From assembly GCA_020025955.1 (NCBI GenBank), contig JAHHRF010000049.1:1-13372 (forward strand): a stretch of 13,372 nucleotides of DNA, in the 5' to 3' direction. Each line of letters opens with the position of its first letter. Positions within the stretch are counted from its first letter, which is position 1. The notes below the pieces were generated by a model. That model saw only the letters and a program-made list of their open reading frames with translations. It searched no databases and was not told the origin of the DNA. This DNA is from Sutterella sp. (GTDB lineage: Bacteria > Pseudomonadota > Gammaproteobacteria > Burkholderiales > Burkholderiaceae_F). Shown here one piece after another: positions 5,380 through 11,844 of the stretch. The position numbers were made by a program, and so were the translations under genes.

Positions 5380-7056
5380 ATGCCGAACTTCGCCTTCTTA
5401 CGTACGGCTTTTATGGTGCCTTGTGGCCTTTTTATGGGGTTATGTGCCTCGGGGTCCTGTGCACTGGCCGCCCCCATGGATACGAAATCGGACGCGAATT
5501 CTCAGATTGTCTGGGACGCGTTAAAGACGATGCCTAGCCTCGTGGACCATCCCTTAGAAGCTGGGCGTCCCACGTTGGTGAAATTCTGGGCCTCTTGGTG
5601 CCCGAGCTGCTTGGCGGAGTTGCAAAGCACTGAGTCCTTAGCCAAGGAGGGTCGCACCACCAAGGGCTTTAATGTGGTCACGGTGGTGAGTCCTGACTAC
5701 GCAGGCGAACAGTCAGCCGAGGACTTTAAAGCGTGGTTTACGCCGTTAAATTATGTTGATCTGCCGGTACGACTCGATCAGGGCGGGACGCTTGCGCAAA
5801 CGCTTCAGGTGCCGGGTTACCCCTCCTGGGCAGTGCTCGACAAAACGGGTGCCATTAAAACGCTGCGTCCCGGGAGCTTGTCGCCCGCTACCGTCAAGGG
5901 GCTTTTAAACGAGGTGGGGATGGATAAATCCATGATGGATAAACCCATGATGGATAAACCCATGGAACACCCCATGAAAAAGGACGCCATGATGGAACCC
6001 AAACGCGCCACGCTTTACGTTGCGGGTGGGTGCTTCTGGGGGTTAGAAGCGTACTTTGAAAAGATCCCTGGGGTCTTAGACGCTGAATCGGGTTACGCCA
6101 ATGGGAAAACGAAGAACCCCACGTATGAGGACGTGAGTCACCGAGGCTCCGGCCACGCGGAAACGGTTCGCGTGACCTATGACCCTGACGCCATCTCGAT
6201 GGAAGCGCTGCTTGCCTACTACTTACGCGTCGTGGATCCCACGAGCGTGAACCGTCAGGGCAATGACCGTGGGGTGCAATACCGCACGGGGGTCTATTAC
6301 ACGGACCCCCAAGATAAGGCACGCATTGAAGCGGTCTTTAAAGGAGCGCAGGCCAATTACAAGCGTCCGATCGTGGTGGAAGTCTTGCCCTTGGCGAATT
6401 ATTCGCCTGCGGAAGCCTACCATCAGGACTATTTAAAGAAGAACCCCAATGGGTATTGCCACATTGATGTGTCCAAAGCTAATCACCCCTTAACCGACAA
6501 AGAAAAGGGGATGATGCCTGAACCCATGCAAAAGGGTCAGATGGATAACGCTATGATGGACAAGCCTATGGACACAGGCATGAAGGCGTCTGCCATGATG
6601 CCTGGTTGGAAGCCGCTCAGCCCCGTGGCGCTCGCCAAGGCTAAAGCGCAGTTGGATGAGAAAACCCGTCGCATTACCCAAGATGCGGAAACGGAATATG
6701 CCTTTTCTCACCGCTATGACCACCTCTTTGAGCCAGGGCTCTACGTCGATGTCGTGGATGGGGCACCGCTCTTTTCCTCGCGCGACAAATACGACTCCGG
6801 TTGCGGGTGGCCGGCCTTTACCCGACCGATTGAACCCGAAGCGCTTAAAGAGTACCCTGACACCTCTTTCGGGATGCGTCGCACGGAAGTACGAAGCCAC
6901 TGGGCAGACTCGCACTTAGGGCATGTCTTCACGGACGGACCCCGCGATCGTGGCGGTTTGCGCTATTGCATTAACGGGACGGCGTTACGCTTTATTCCCT
7001 TAGCCGACATGGAAAAAGAAGGCTATGGGGCGTGGGTTAAGGCAGTGACCCCGTAA
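5380..7056 (+). CDS. msrAB: Periplasmic thioredoxin-MsrA-MsrB fusion (PilB type), methionine sulfoxide reductase
   Basis: This 558-residue enzyme reduces both S- and R-methionine sulfoxides in envelope proteins. It has an N-terminal signal peptide (hydrophobic to about residue 30, ending ALA-AP). The TlpA-like thioredoxin domain has WCPSC with C74 and C77 and the loop VPGYPSW. The MsrA domain has GGCFWG with catalytic C218 and a likely recycling cysteine C360 in GYCHID. The MsrB domain has SGCGWPAF with resolving C475 and RYCIN with catalytic C530. The usual MsrB zinc cysteines are absent (LYVDVVDGAPLF in that place), as in Neisseria PilB. The domain order equals PilB, whose thioredoxin domain regenerates the Msr domains using electrons from DsbD. 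Two linkers are remarkably methionine-rich: residues 181-205 (9 Met) and 378-407 (10 Met). The start has a good Shine-Dalgarno, a paralogous thioredoxin lies upstream, and a strong terminator follows. Confidence 0.95.
   Translation: MPNFAFLRTAFMVPCGLFMGLCASGSCALAAPMDTKSDANSQIVWDALKTMPSLVDHPLEAGRPTLVKFWASWCPSCLAELQSTESLAKEGRTTKGFNVVTVVSPDYAGEQSAEDFKAWFTPLNYVDLPVRLDQGGTLAQTLQVPGYPSWAVLDKTGAIKTLRPGSLSPATVKGLLNEVGMDKSMMDKPMMDKPMEHPMKKDAMMEPKRATLYVAGGCFWGLEAYFEKIPGVLDAESGYANGKTKNPTYEDVSHRGSGHAETVRVTYDPDAISMEALLAYYLRVVDPTSVNRQGNDRGVQYRTGVYYTDPQDKARIEAVFKGAQANYKRPIVVEVLPLANYSPAEAYHQDYLKKNPNGYCHIDVSKANHPLTDKEKGMMPEPMQKGQMDNAMMDKPMDTGMKASAMMPGWKPLSPVALAKAKAQLDEKTRRITQDAETEYAFSHRYDHLFEPGLYVDVVDGAPLFSSRDKYDSGCGWPAFTRPIEPEALKEYPDTSFGMRRTEVRSHWADSHLGHVFTDGPRDRGGLRYCINGTALRFIPLADMEKEGYGAWVKAVTP
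5920..5964 (+). repeat. 15-base tandem repeat (3 copies) encoding MDK[S/P]M
   Basis: Three in-frame copies of ATGGATAAAYCCATG lie head to tail at 5920-5934, 5935-5949 and 5950-5964. They differ only at the first base of the fourth codon (TCC in copy 1, CCC in copies 2 and 3). They encode the methionine-rich linker between thioredoxin and MsrA. Such repeats can change copy number by slippage, which would stretch or shrink the linker in five-residue steps. Confidence 0.85.
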
Positions 7057-7074
7057 GCCTCTAATCGGTCCAAT

Positions 7075-7118
7075 AAAGAAGCGCGAGGTTGGGATGAACC
7101 AGCCTCGCGCTTCTTTCT
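7075..7118. terminator. Strong bidirectional rho-independent terminator
   Basis: A 14-bp perfect stem joins 7075-7088 (AAAGAAGCGCGAGG) to 7103-7116, with extra complementarity inside the loop (GGTT/AACC). T-rich tails occur on both strands (TTTCTTT on +, TTTATT on -). It ends the redox unit and can also stop the Sel1-protein transcript arriving from the right. Confidence 0.85.
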
Positions 7119-7157
7119 TTCAATAGGAGGAGCCGTAACGATAGACAGTGCCTAGTG

Positions 7158-7925
7158 TTAACCACCCCAATAAGAGTATTCGCCCCAAAAAAAGACAGAG
7201 CAAGCGAATTCGTTACCGTCCAGGCAAGCCTCTGCGATCATGGCTATCCCCTTTTTCTTATCCGATTTCACCCCCAGGCCTAAGTAGTAGCATCGGGCGA
7301 GTTGAACGACCCCGTACTCAGGGTTCGTCTTCACTAACTCTTGTGCCCAATAAAACGCTTGAGAGCCATCGTTGGCGATATCTAACATATAGAAAAAGGG
7401 GATGTTTGGGTTTCCGGCTATGTAATACCGGTAGACGGCTTTTTGCGCTTTGCTGTTCCCTTGCTTGGCAGCCATGAGGTACCACGGATTAAACTTGAGA
7501 AATCGGGCATTGGGGTTCCAGGTCTCTTCGCCCAGTTTTAATTGCATGGCTAAAACACCTTCCTTGGCGGCCTGTTCCATAATCGCACGGCGGCGTGTAT
7601 CCGAGAGGTTAGGCTCTTCCATGGCCAGGATGGTGAGTAAGGGAAGCTTGGCTTCTTTTACGCCGTTTTTGTATGCAAGGGTGTACCACTTTTTTGCCGT
7701 TTTTGCAGACAACGGTTTGCATCCCCCGTAAAAGAAGGTGCCGACTTGATATTGCGCCCAGGCATCCCCTTTCTTTGCTTTCGCAAGGATCGGAAGATAG
7801 GCCTGATCGCACGCTTCTTTGGTGGGATAAGAGCGGGTTTCAGGGTTGTAGGCCTGAGCTTGCGTGGTGAAGATCAACGAGCCTAAAACGAATGTCATTA
7901 ACGTGATGACAGATTTATGAAGCAT
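7158..7925 (-). CDS. Exported Sel1-like repeat protein
   Basis: This 255-residue protein is predicted to be exported: basic MLHK, a hydrophobic core, and a cleavage site after AQA at about residue 25. The mature part holds several degenerate Sel1-like (SLR) helical repeats. Examples are KKGDAWAQYQVGTFFYGGC with AKKWYTLAYKNG, MAAKQGNSKAQKAVYRYYI, and VQLARCYYLGLGV with KKGIAMIAEACLDGN. SLR proteins are alpha-solenoid scaffolds for protein-protein contact and no enzymatic function is implied. Several cysteines (C39, C69 and near the C-terminus) could form disulfides in the periplasm. The ATG at 7925 has AGGAA seven bases before it. It lies 8 bases after the stop of another exported SLR gene, so the two are very probably translated together. 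The partner or pathway cannot be read from the sequence. Confidence 0.8.
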   Translation of the reverse strand: MLHKSVITLMTFVLGSLIFTTQAQAYNPETRSYPTKEACDQAYLPILAKAKKGDAWAQYQVGTFFYGGCKPLSAKTAKKWYTLAYKNGVKEAKLPLLTILAMEEPNLSDTRRRAIMEQAAKEGVLAMQLKLGEETWNPNARFLKFNPWYLMAAKQGNSKAQKAVYRYYIAGNPNIPFFYMLDIANDGSQAFYWAQELVKTNPEYGVVQLARCYYLGLGVKSDKKKGIAMIAEACLDGNEFACSVFFWGEYSYWGG

Positions 7926-7933
7926 GTCTGTTC

Positions 7934-8515
7934 CTAGTAGTAGCGTCGTCTTTGCTGTGCGACGAGGTCGTTGAAGTAGTTATCTAATTGCCGATCAATC
8001 TGTCTTGCCTTGAGCATCATGGCTTGATTACTTAAATAACCGTAATTTTGACGAAGTTTCGCCTCAAAAATGGCCATATCGTTTTTGTGAACTTCATTTA
8101 AGGCATGCTTCGCGCCGTTATAGCCCTGCTCGGCGCTGAACGTTATCCATCTCACCATCCTGTCCCGGTTGCTGCTGATCTCAAAAGGCGAGGGATCGCC
8201 ATAAATCATCCCAACCCACAGAGCACCGCCCGGATGCCCCATTTCGGCAGCCTTCGCATAGTAATAGGCGCGTGCGTATTTTCCTTTGCGACAGCCGTAC
8301 CCGTAGGCGTATAAGGCGTAAGGATTATTCAGGTCGGCAGAGGCTTTGATTAATTTACAAGCCGCATCGTTTTGGTGATGGGCGAATTTTTCTAAGCCTT
8401 GACGCAAAAGGCGCTCAGACTGTTCCGAGGGCATCGATTCTGCGGCCGCGGTTGCAGGCAACAGGGTGCCCGCTAAACCGAAGCCCATTAGAAGGGCAAG
8501 GAAGACTTGTCGCAT
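7934..8515 (-). CDS. Exported Sel1-like repeat protein, first gene of a two-gene unit
   Basis: From the ATG at 8515 this has 193 residues, with a clear signal peptide (MRQ, hydrophobic LALLMGFGLAG, cleavage after the AAA near residue 25). The frame is open 32 residues further upstream, but that extension would bury the signal peptide, so the inner ATG is preferred. The mature region contains SLR-type helices (CKLIKASADLNNPYALYAYG, then AYYYAKAAEMGHPGGALWVG, then WITFSAEQGYNGAKHAL). It ends in a charged, coiled-coil-like tail ending RRRYY. Composition and layout match the gene after it, so the pair may be diverged duplicates acting in the envelope. A -10-like TACAAT lies at 8548-8553 (- strand), but no good -35 was found. 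The terminator of the upstream ATPase separates it from that gene. Confidence 0.75.
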   Translation of the reverse strand: MRQVFLALLMGFGLAGTLLPATAAAESMPSEQSERLLRQGLEKFAHHQNDAACKLIKASADLNNPYALYAYGYGCRKGKYARAYYYAKAAEMGHPGGALWVGMIYGDPSPFEISSNRDRMVRWITFSAEQGYNGAKHALNEVHKNDMAIFEAKLRQNYGYLSNQAMMLKARQIDRQLDNYFNDLVAQQRRRYY

Positions 8516-8609
8516 GGGACTCTCTAGCGTGGTCAAGAAAAAATCCCATTGTAATGGAATTGCGCCCATTTTCCTAAGTCGATTCCATAACGTTTTGCCT
8601 CTTGAACAC

Positions 8610-8646
8610 AAAAAAAATCCCCAAGGGATGACGTAATCCCCTGGGG
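8610..8646 (-). terminator. Rho-independent terminator of the metal ATPase gene
   Basis: Read on the minus strand, CCCCA and ATCCC (8646-8636) pair with GGGAT and TGGGG (8629-8619) with one mismatch, around a six-base loop. Eight T residues (8617-8610) follow. It lies about 20 bases after the ATPase stop. Confidence 0.85.
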
Positions 8647-8664
8647 CATCTGGGTTAGATTGAA

Positions 8665-11046
8665 TTAGGCGGTGGCGTTTTTCGCTAAACGATCTAAATA
8701 CGCTTTCTTATTCAATAGGCGCATCCCGTTAGCCACCACGATTAAGCACGTCCCCGTATCCGCAAAGACCGCCATCCACATCGTGGCTAAGCCCGAGACC
8801 GCAAGGAGCATAAAGCCAAACTTTACGGCTAACGCAAAGGTGATGTTTTGTAAGAGCACGCGATGCGTGAGGCGAGAGAGTCGCACTAAGGTGGCAATCG
8901 AACTGATTTTGTCGTCCATTAAGGCCACGTGAGCGGCTTCCATGGCCGAATCGGTGCCTTTTACCCCCATGGCAATCCCAATGTCGGCACGCGCAAGGGC
9001 CGGCGCATCGTTAATGCCGTCTCCTACCATGGCCGTCGGACCCATTTCCTGGAGGCGTTCAATCCAACGGAGTTTATCTTCGGGGAGCAAATTCGCTTCA
9101 ATGTGCTTGAGCCCCGTTTCGCGCCCTAAGGTGGCGGCCGCCGCTTCGTTGTCCCCCGTTAAGAGCCAAGGGGTGAGTCCCACGGATTCAAGTTGCTTGA
9201 GCCCTTCTAAGGCATCGCTCTTGAGCTGATCGGCAAACCCGTAGACCACGCGTACCCCAAAAAGGTCCACTAAGGCCGTGGCCGAACACCCCGCTTTGGC
9301 GTAACTCGCAAAGGCTTCACGAACGGCGTCGGTGGCCAAGCCCGCTTCTTCTAACCAACGAAGGTTAACGAGTCGCACTAAGGCCCCCTGAACGCGACCT
9401 TCGACGCCCGCGCCCGGTAACGCTTTAAAGCCCGTGACGTTAGAGGTGGGGATATTTTGGTGACGTGCACGACGCGTAAGCGCTTGACTCAACGGGTGCT
9501 GATTCATGCCCGCTAAACTCGCGGCGAGTTGATCGCTTTCTTCTCGGGCGTCTTTCGTGAGCCACACCACCCCGACGACTTCCGGTTCCCCGCGGGTTAA
9601 GGTGCCCGTCTTATCTAAAGCCACCACTTTTAAGTGACGGGCTTCTTCCAGATAGAGCCCCCCTTTAATTAAGAGCCCACAGCGCGTGGCCGTGGCTAAG
9701 GCAGAGACGACCGTCACGGGCGTGGAGATCACCAAAGCGCAAGGGCAGGCAATCACGAGCATGACGAGGGCTTTGTAGATCCAGTCGAGCCATTCGGCGC
9801 CTAAGAACACCGGCGGAATTAACGCTACCCCCAACGCCACCGCAAAGACCATGGGCGTGTAGACGCGGGCAAAGCGGTCAACGAAACGTTGCACGGGGCT
9901 CTTCGACTGCTGGGCATTTTCCACCGCATGAATAATGCGAGCGGTTAAGGATTCCGAGGCCGCTGCCGTCACGACAATGTCAATCGTGGCGGTTAAGTTG
10001 ACGGTCCCCGCCCAGACAGTGTCGCCCACGGTTTTGTCAGCGGGCAGGCCTTCCCCTGTGACCATGGATTGATCTAACCCCGTGGACCCTTGACGGATGC
10101 GCCCATCCAGAGGGACGCGTTCGCCTGGCGCCACACGCACCAAGGCACCCGGCCCAATGGCTGCCACCGGCATGGCTTCAAAGGAGCCCGGTGCCGTTTG
10201 CACCAGTGCCGTCTCCGGCGTCGTATTCATTAAGGCACGAATCGACTTACGAGCGCGCTCAAGGGACAAATCTTCAATGGCTTCAGAAATCTCAAAGAGC
10301 ACCAACACCATGGCGGCTTCCGGATAGGCCCCAATGGCAAAACCCCCGATAACGGCAACCGACATCAAGGCGTTCATGTTGAGGTTCCCATGAAGGAGGG
10401 CGCGTAAGCCCCCCACCATGGTCGTTAACCCCGCCATGGCCAAGGCAATCACCGCCGGGATCATCACCATTAAGTGGGCGGGCACGCCCGATTGCAAGAG
10501 CGTTGGCAACCAATCGGTTCGGTATTCGAGGATTAAATCCAAGACTTCACTCAGAAACGCAATCCCTAACGCCACCCCACAGCGCACAAAGGGGAAGGGC
10601 TTGGGGTCAGGGGCAGTGGTCACATCGTTAATGGGCGTCGCCTCTAAATTGAAGCGCTTTAAATTACGCAAAAAGGACGCAAGCGTCGCTTCGTCTGCCG
10701 TCACCATCACGGTGCGGGTAAGGGGGTTACAGACCATGTTTTCAAGGCTTAAGCCTTTGGCAGCGCGTTCGCAATCGGCGACTTCCCCTTCGCAGCAAAG
10801 GGCCGGCACCGACAAGGTGTGGCGTTTGGCGGTGGGAACTTCTACCCTCGCCGAAAATCCCAACGACCGAACCGTATCGATTAAACGCGTTTCATCCACC
10901 GCGTTATGTGCGACGGTTACGCGACGCAAAGCATAGTTCATCGTCACGTCTGTGACGCCTTCGATGGCGCGCAGGGCTCGCGCGGTGGGTTCGCCCTCGC
11001 TCGGGCAGCAAAGCTCATCAATTAAGAGGTGGGTCGTTGTCATCAT
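8665..11046 (-). CDS. P1B-type heavy-metal-exporting ATPase, Zn/Cd/Pb class (ZntA/CadA-like)
   Basis: This inner-membrane pump uses ATP to expel divalent metal ions. From the ATG at 11046 it has 793 residues. Two N-terminal HMA-like domains come first, with paired cysteines instead of the common CxxC: C13-C14 in ELCCPSE and C84-C85 (plus C92) in ALCCEGE. Visible core motifs are the actuator TGEGLP, the membrane metal site CPC (C434, C436), the phosphorylation site DKTGT (D478), the HP of the nucleotide domain (NQHPLS), and GDGINDAP. The last membrane helices carry a lysine (ALAVKFGF) and an aspartate (AVFADTG), as in Zn/Cd/Pb pumps and unlike Cu pumps. The frame extends upstream to a GTG at 11109, adding CPQC, but that codon sits inside the operator, so an inner start is more likely. 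Neither start has a clear Shine-Dalgarno. It is divergent from a MerR regulator and ends at a strong terminator. Confidence 0.93.
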   Translation of the reverse strand: MMTTTHLLIDELCCPSEGEPTARALRAIEGVTDVTMNYALRRVTVAHNAVDETRLIDTVRSLGFSARVEVPTAKRHTLSVPALCCEGEVADCERAAKGLSLENMVCNPLTRTVMVTADEATLASFLRNLKRFNLEATPINDVTTAPDPKPFPFVRCGVALGIAFLSEVLDLILEYRTDWLPTLLQSGVPAHLMVMIPAVIALAMAGLTTMVGGLRALLHGNLNMNALMSVAVIGGFAIGAYPEAAMVLVLFEISEAIEDLSLERARKSIRALMNTTPETALVQTAPGSFEAMPVAAIGPGALVRVAPGERVPLDGRIRQGSTGLDQSMVTGEGLPADKTVGDTVWAGTVNLTATIDIVVTAAASESLTARIIHAVENAQQSKSPVQRFVDRFARVYTPMVFAVALGVALIPPVFLGAEWLDWIYKALVMLVIACPCALVISTPVTVVSALATATRCGLLIKGGLYLEEARHLKVVALDKTGTLTRGEPEVVGVVWLTKDAREESDQLAASLAGMNQHPLSQALTRRARHQNIPTSNVTGFKALPGAGVEGRVQGALVRLVNLRWLEEAGLATDAVREAFASYAKAGCSATALVDLFGVRVVYGFADQLKSDALEGLKQLESVGLTPWLLTGDNEAAAATLGRETGLKHIEANLLPEDKLRWIERLQEMGPTAMVGDGINDAPALARADIGIAMGVKGTDSAMEAAHVALMDDKISSIATLVRLSRLTHRVLLQNITFALAVKFGFMLLAVSGLATMWMAVFADTGTCLIVVANGMRLLNKKAYLDRLAKNATA

Positions 11047-11100
11047 CAAATCAGTCAGTGGGTTCGTCGTGGGGTCACGATTCAATTCGCATTGCGGACA

Positions 11101-11131
11101 AGTTTGCACCTTGGAGTTACACTAAGGTCAA
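11101..11131 (-). promoter_or_regulatory. MerR-type operator and promoter of the metal ATPase
   Basis: On the minus strand TTGACC (11131-11126) forms a -35, and CAAACT (11106-11101) is a weak -10 at a 19-base spacing. Between and over them lies a 21-base dyad (11108-11128) with outer arms ACCTT and AAGGT plus several inner matches. The over-long spacer with a centred dyad is the hallmark of promoters untwisted by metal-bound MerR-family activators. Confidence 0.75.
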
Positions 11132-11133
11132 GG

Positions 11134-11145
11134 GTTCTTCAGAAC
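11134..11145. promoter_or_regulatory. Second small palindrome GTTCT-TC-AGAAC next to the operator
   Basis: Perfect 5-base arms lie just upstream of the ATPase -35 and are followed on the plus strand by long T tracts (11146-11152, 11154-11158). Seen from the ATPase promoter those are A tracts, placed where an UP element would be. It could be a second operator or lie in the regulator's own leader. Confidence 0.35.
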
Positions 11146-11209
11146 TTTTTTTGTTTTTCTTCAGGGTGCGTTGCCCTTTTGCCTCGCGCCCAGCCTTCGA
11201 GACGTCTTT

Positions 11210-11623
11210 ATGCGCATTGGTGAACTTGCCAAACAAACCGGTCACACGACGGATACGGTGCGATTTTATGAAAAAGAGGGGCTCTTGCCCCCGGGGATTC
11301 GACTCTCCAACAATTACCGCGACTACGGTCCCGCGCACGAAGCGCGCTTGTTATTCATTCGTCGTTGCCGATCGCTCTCTTTAGGGCTCGATGAGATTAA
11401 GTGGCTCCTTTCCACGATGGATGACCCCAGTGGGGAAAAAGCCAATCGTGCGCATAGTGTGATTGACGCGCATTTACATCGCGTTGATGAACAGATTGAA
11501 GAGTTAAAAGCCTTGCGTGAGGCGTTACTGACGCTTCGCGGCACCTGCCAAGGGGGGCATGAGTGCGCTGAGGATTGTGGGCTTTGGCATCGTCTGGTGG
11601 GCGACGAGTCAGGAAATTCCTAA
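11210..11623 (+). CDS. MerR-family metal-responsive regulator (CadR/PbrR/ZntR-like)
   Basis: This 137-residue transcription factor probably controls the divergent ATPase. The N-terminal winged helix is typical: MRIGELAKQTGHTTDTVRFYE, then GLLPP and NNYRDY. A long dimerisation helix follows (about 76-108) and then a short C-terminal metal loop with C113, C119 and C123 (CQGGHECAEDCG). In CadR, PbrR and ZntR a cysteine at the start of the dimerisation helix (about 77-79) completes the metal site. Here the aligned position is A78, with no cysteine nearby, although H82 and H117 could contribute. The metal specificity is therefore uncertain. The ATG at 11210 matches the conserved family N-terminus; an in-frame ATG at 11171 would add 13 atypical residues. 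Its own promoter must overlap the shared 11100-11150 region, but I could not fix it. Confidence 0.9.
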   Translation: MRIGELAKQTGHTTDTVRFYEKEGLLPPGIRLSNNYRDYGPAHEARLLFIRRCRSLSLGLDEIKWLLSTMDDPSGEKANRAHSVIDAHLHRVDEQIEELKALREALLTLRGTCQGGHECAEDCGLWHRLVGDESGNS

Positions 11624-11693
11624 CATAATTTCCCGTTGTCTCTTGCAAGCTTTATCGGCGGGTGTTAGCGTTCACACTGACCGATGATTTGAG

Positions 11694-11722
11694 TCGGCAA
11701 CAAAGCGAAAACGGCCTAGAAT
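11694..11722 (+). promoter_or_regulatory. Candidate sigma70 promoter for the YddG-like exporter
   Basis: TCGGCA (11694-11699, four of six) and TAGAAT (11717-11722, five of six) have a 17-base spacer. A start near 11729 would give a leader of about 115 bases before the TTG at 11845. Confidence 0.5.
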
Positions 11723-11829
11723 AAAGGCTTTTCGACGAGTTGCCTTGTCCACTCATCGTTCTTTTTTTATCCCCCTTGTTTAGCTTTTACGGTCCACAAC
11801 GCTCCCCCTTTTTCTCTGGTGCGTTGGTC

Positions 11830-11837
11830 GGAGAGAG
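11830..11837 (+). promoter_or_regulatory. Shine-Dalgarno supporting the TTG start of the exporter
   Basis: GGAGAGAG lies seven bases before TTG 11845. With the in-frame stop directly before that TTG, it decides the start; the next methionine would cut into the first membrane helix. Confidence 0.65.
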
Positions 11838-11844
11838 AATTTAA

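Noticed and set aside
5920..5964. Short regular repeats as a possible CRISPR-like array
   Set aside because: The copies are directly adjacent with no spacers, are in coding frame, and encode a peptide repeat.
5894..6322. Long antisense frame opposite the MsrA part of the fusion
   Set aside because: It lies wholly within a well-supported gene on the other strand, has unlikely repetitive composition derived from the Met linker, and has no start signal.
7148..7477. Plus-strand frame opposite the second Sel1-like gene
   Set aside because: It is antisense to a gene with a signal peptide and repeats, its product is basic and featureless, and it begins inside the intergenic stretch without a ribosome-binding site.
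8516..8611. N-terminal extension of the first Sel1-like gene up to 8611
   Set aside because: It would bury a good signal peptide behind 32 polar and charged residues and would begin at the end of the ATPase terminator's T run.
11735..11768. Possible terminator after the MerR gene (short stem followed by T7)
   Set aside because: The stem is only 3 + 3 pairs with a three-base bulge, and it lies downstream of the exporter's likely promoter, so it is too weak to call.
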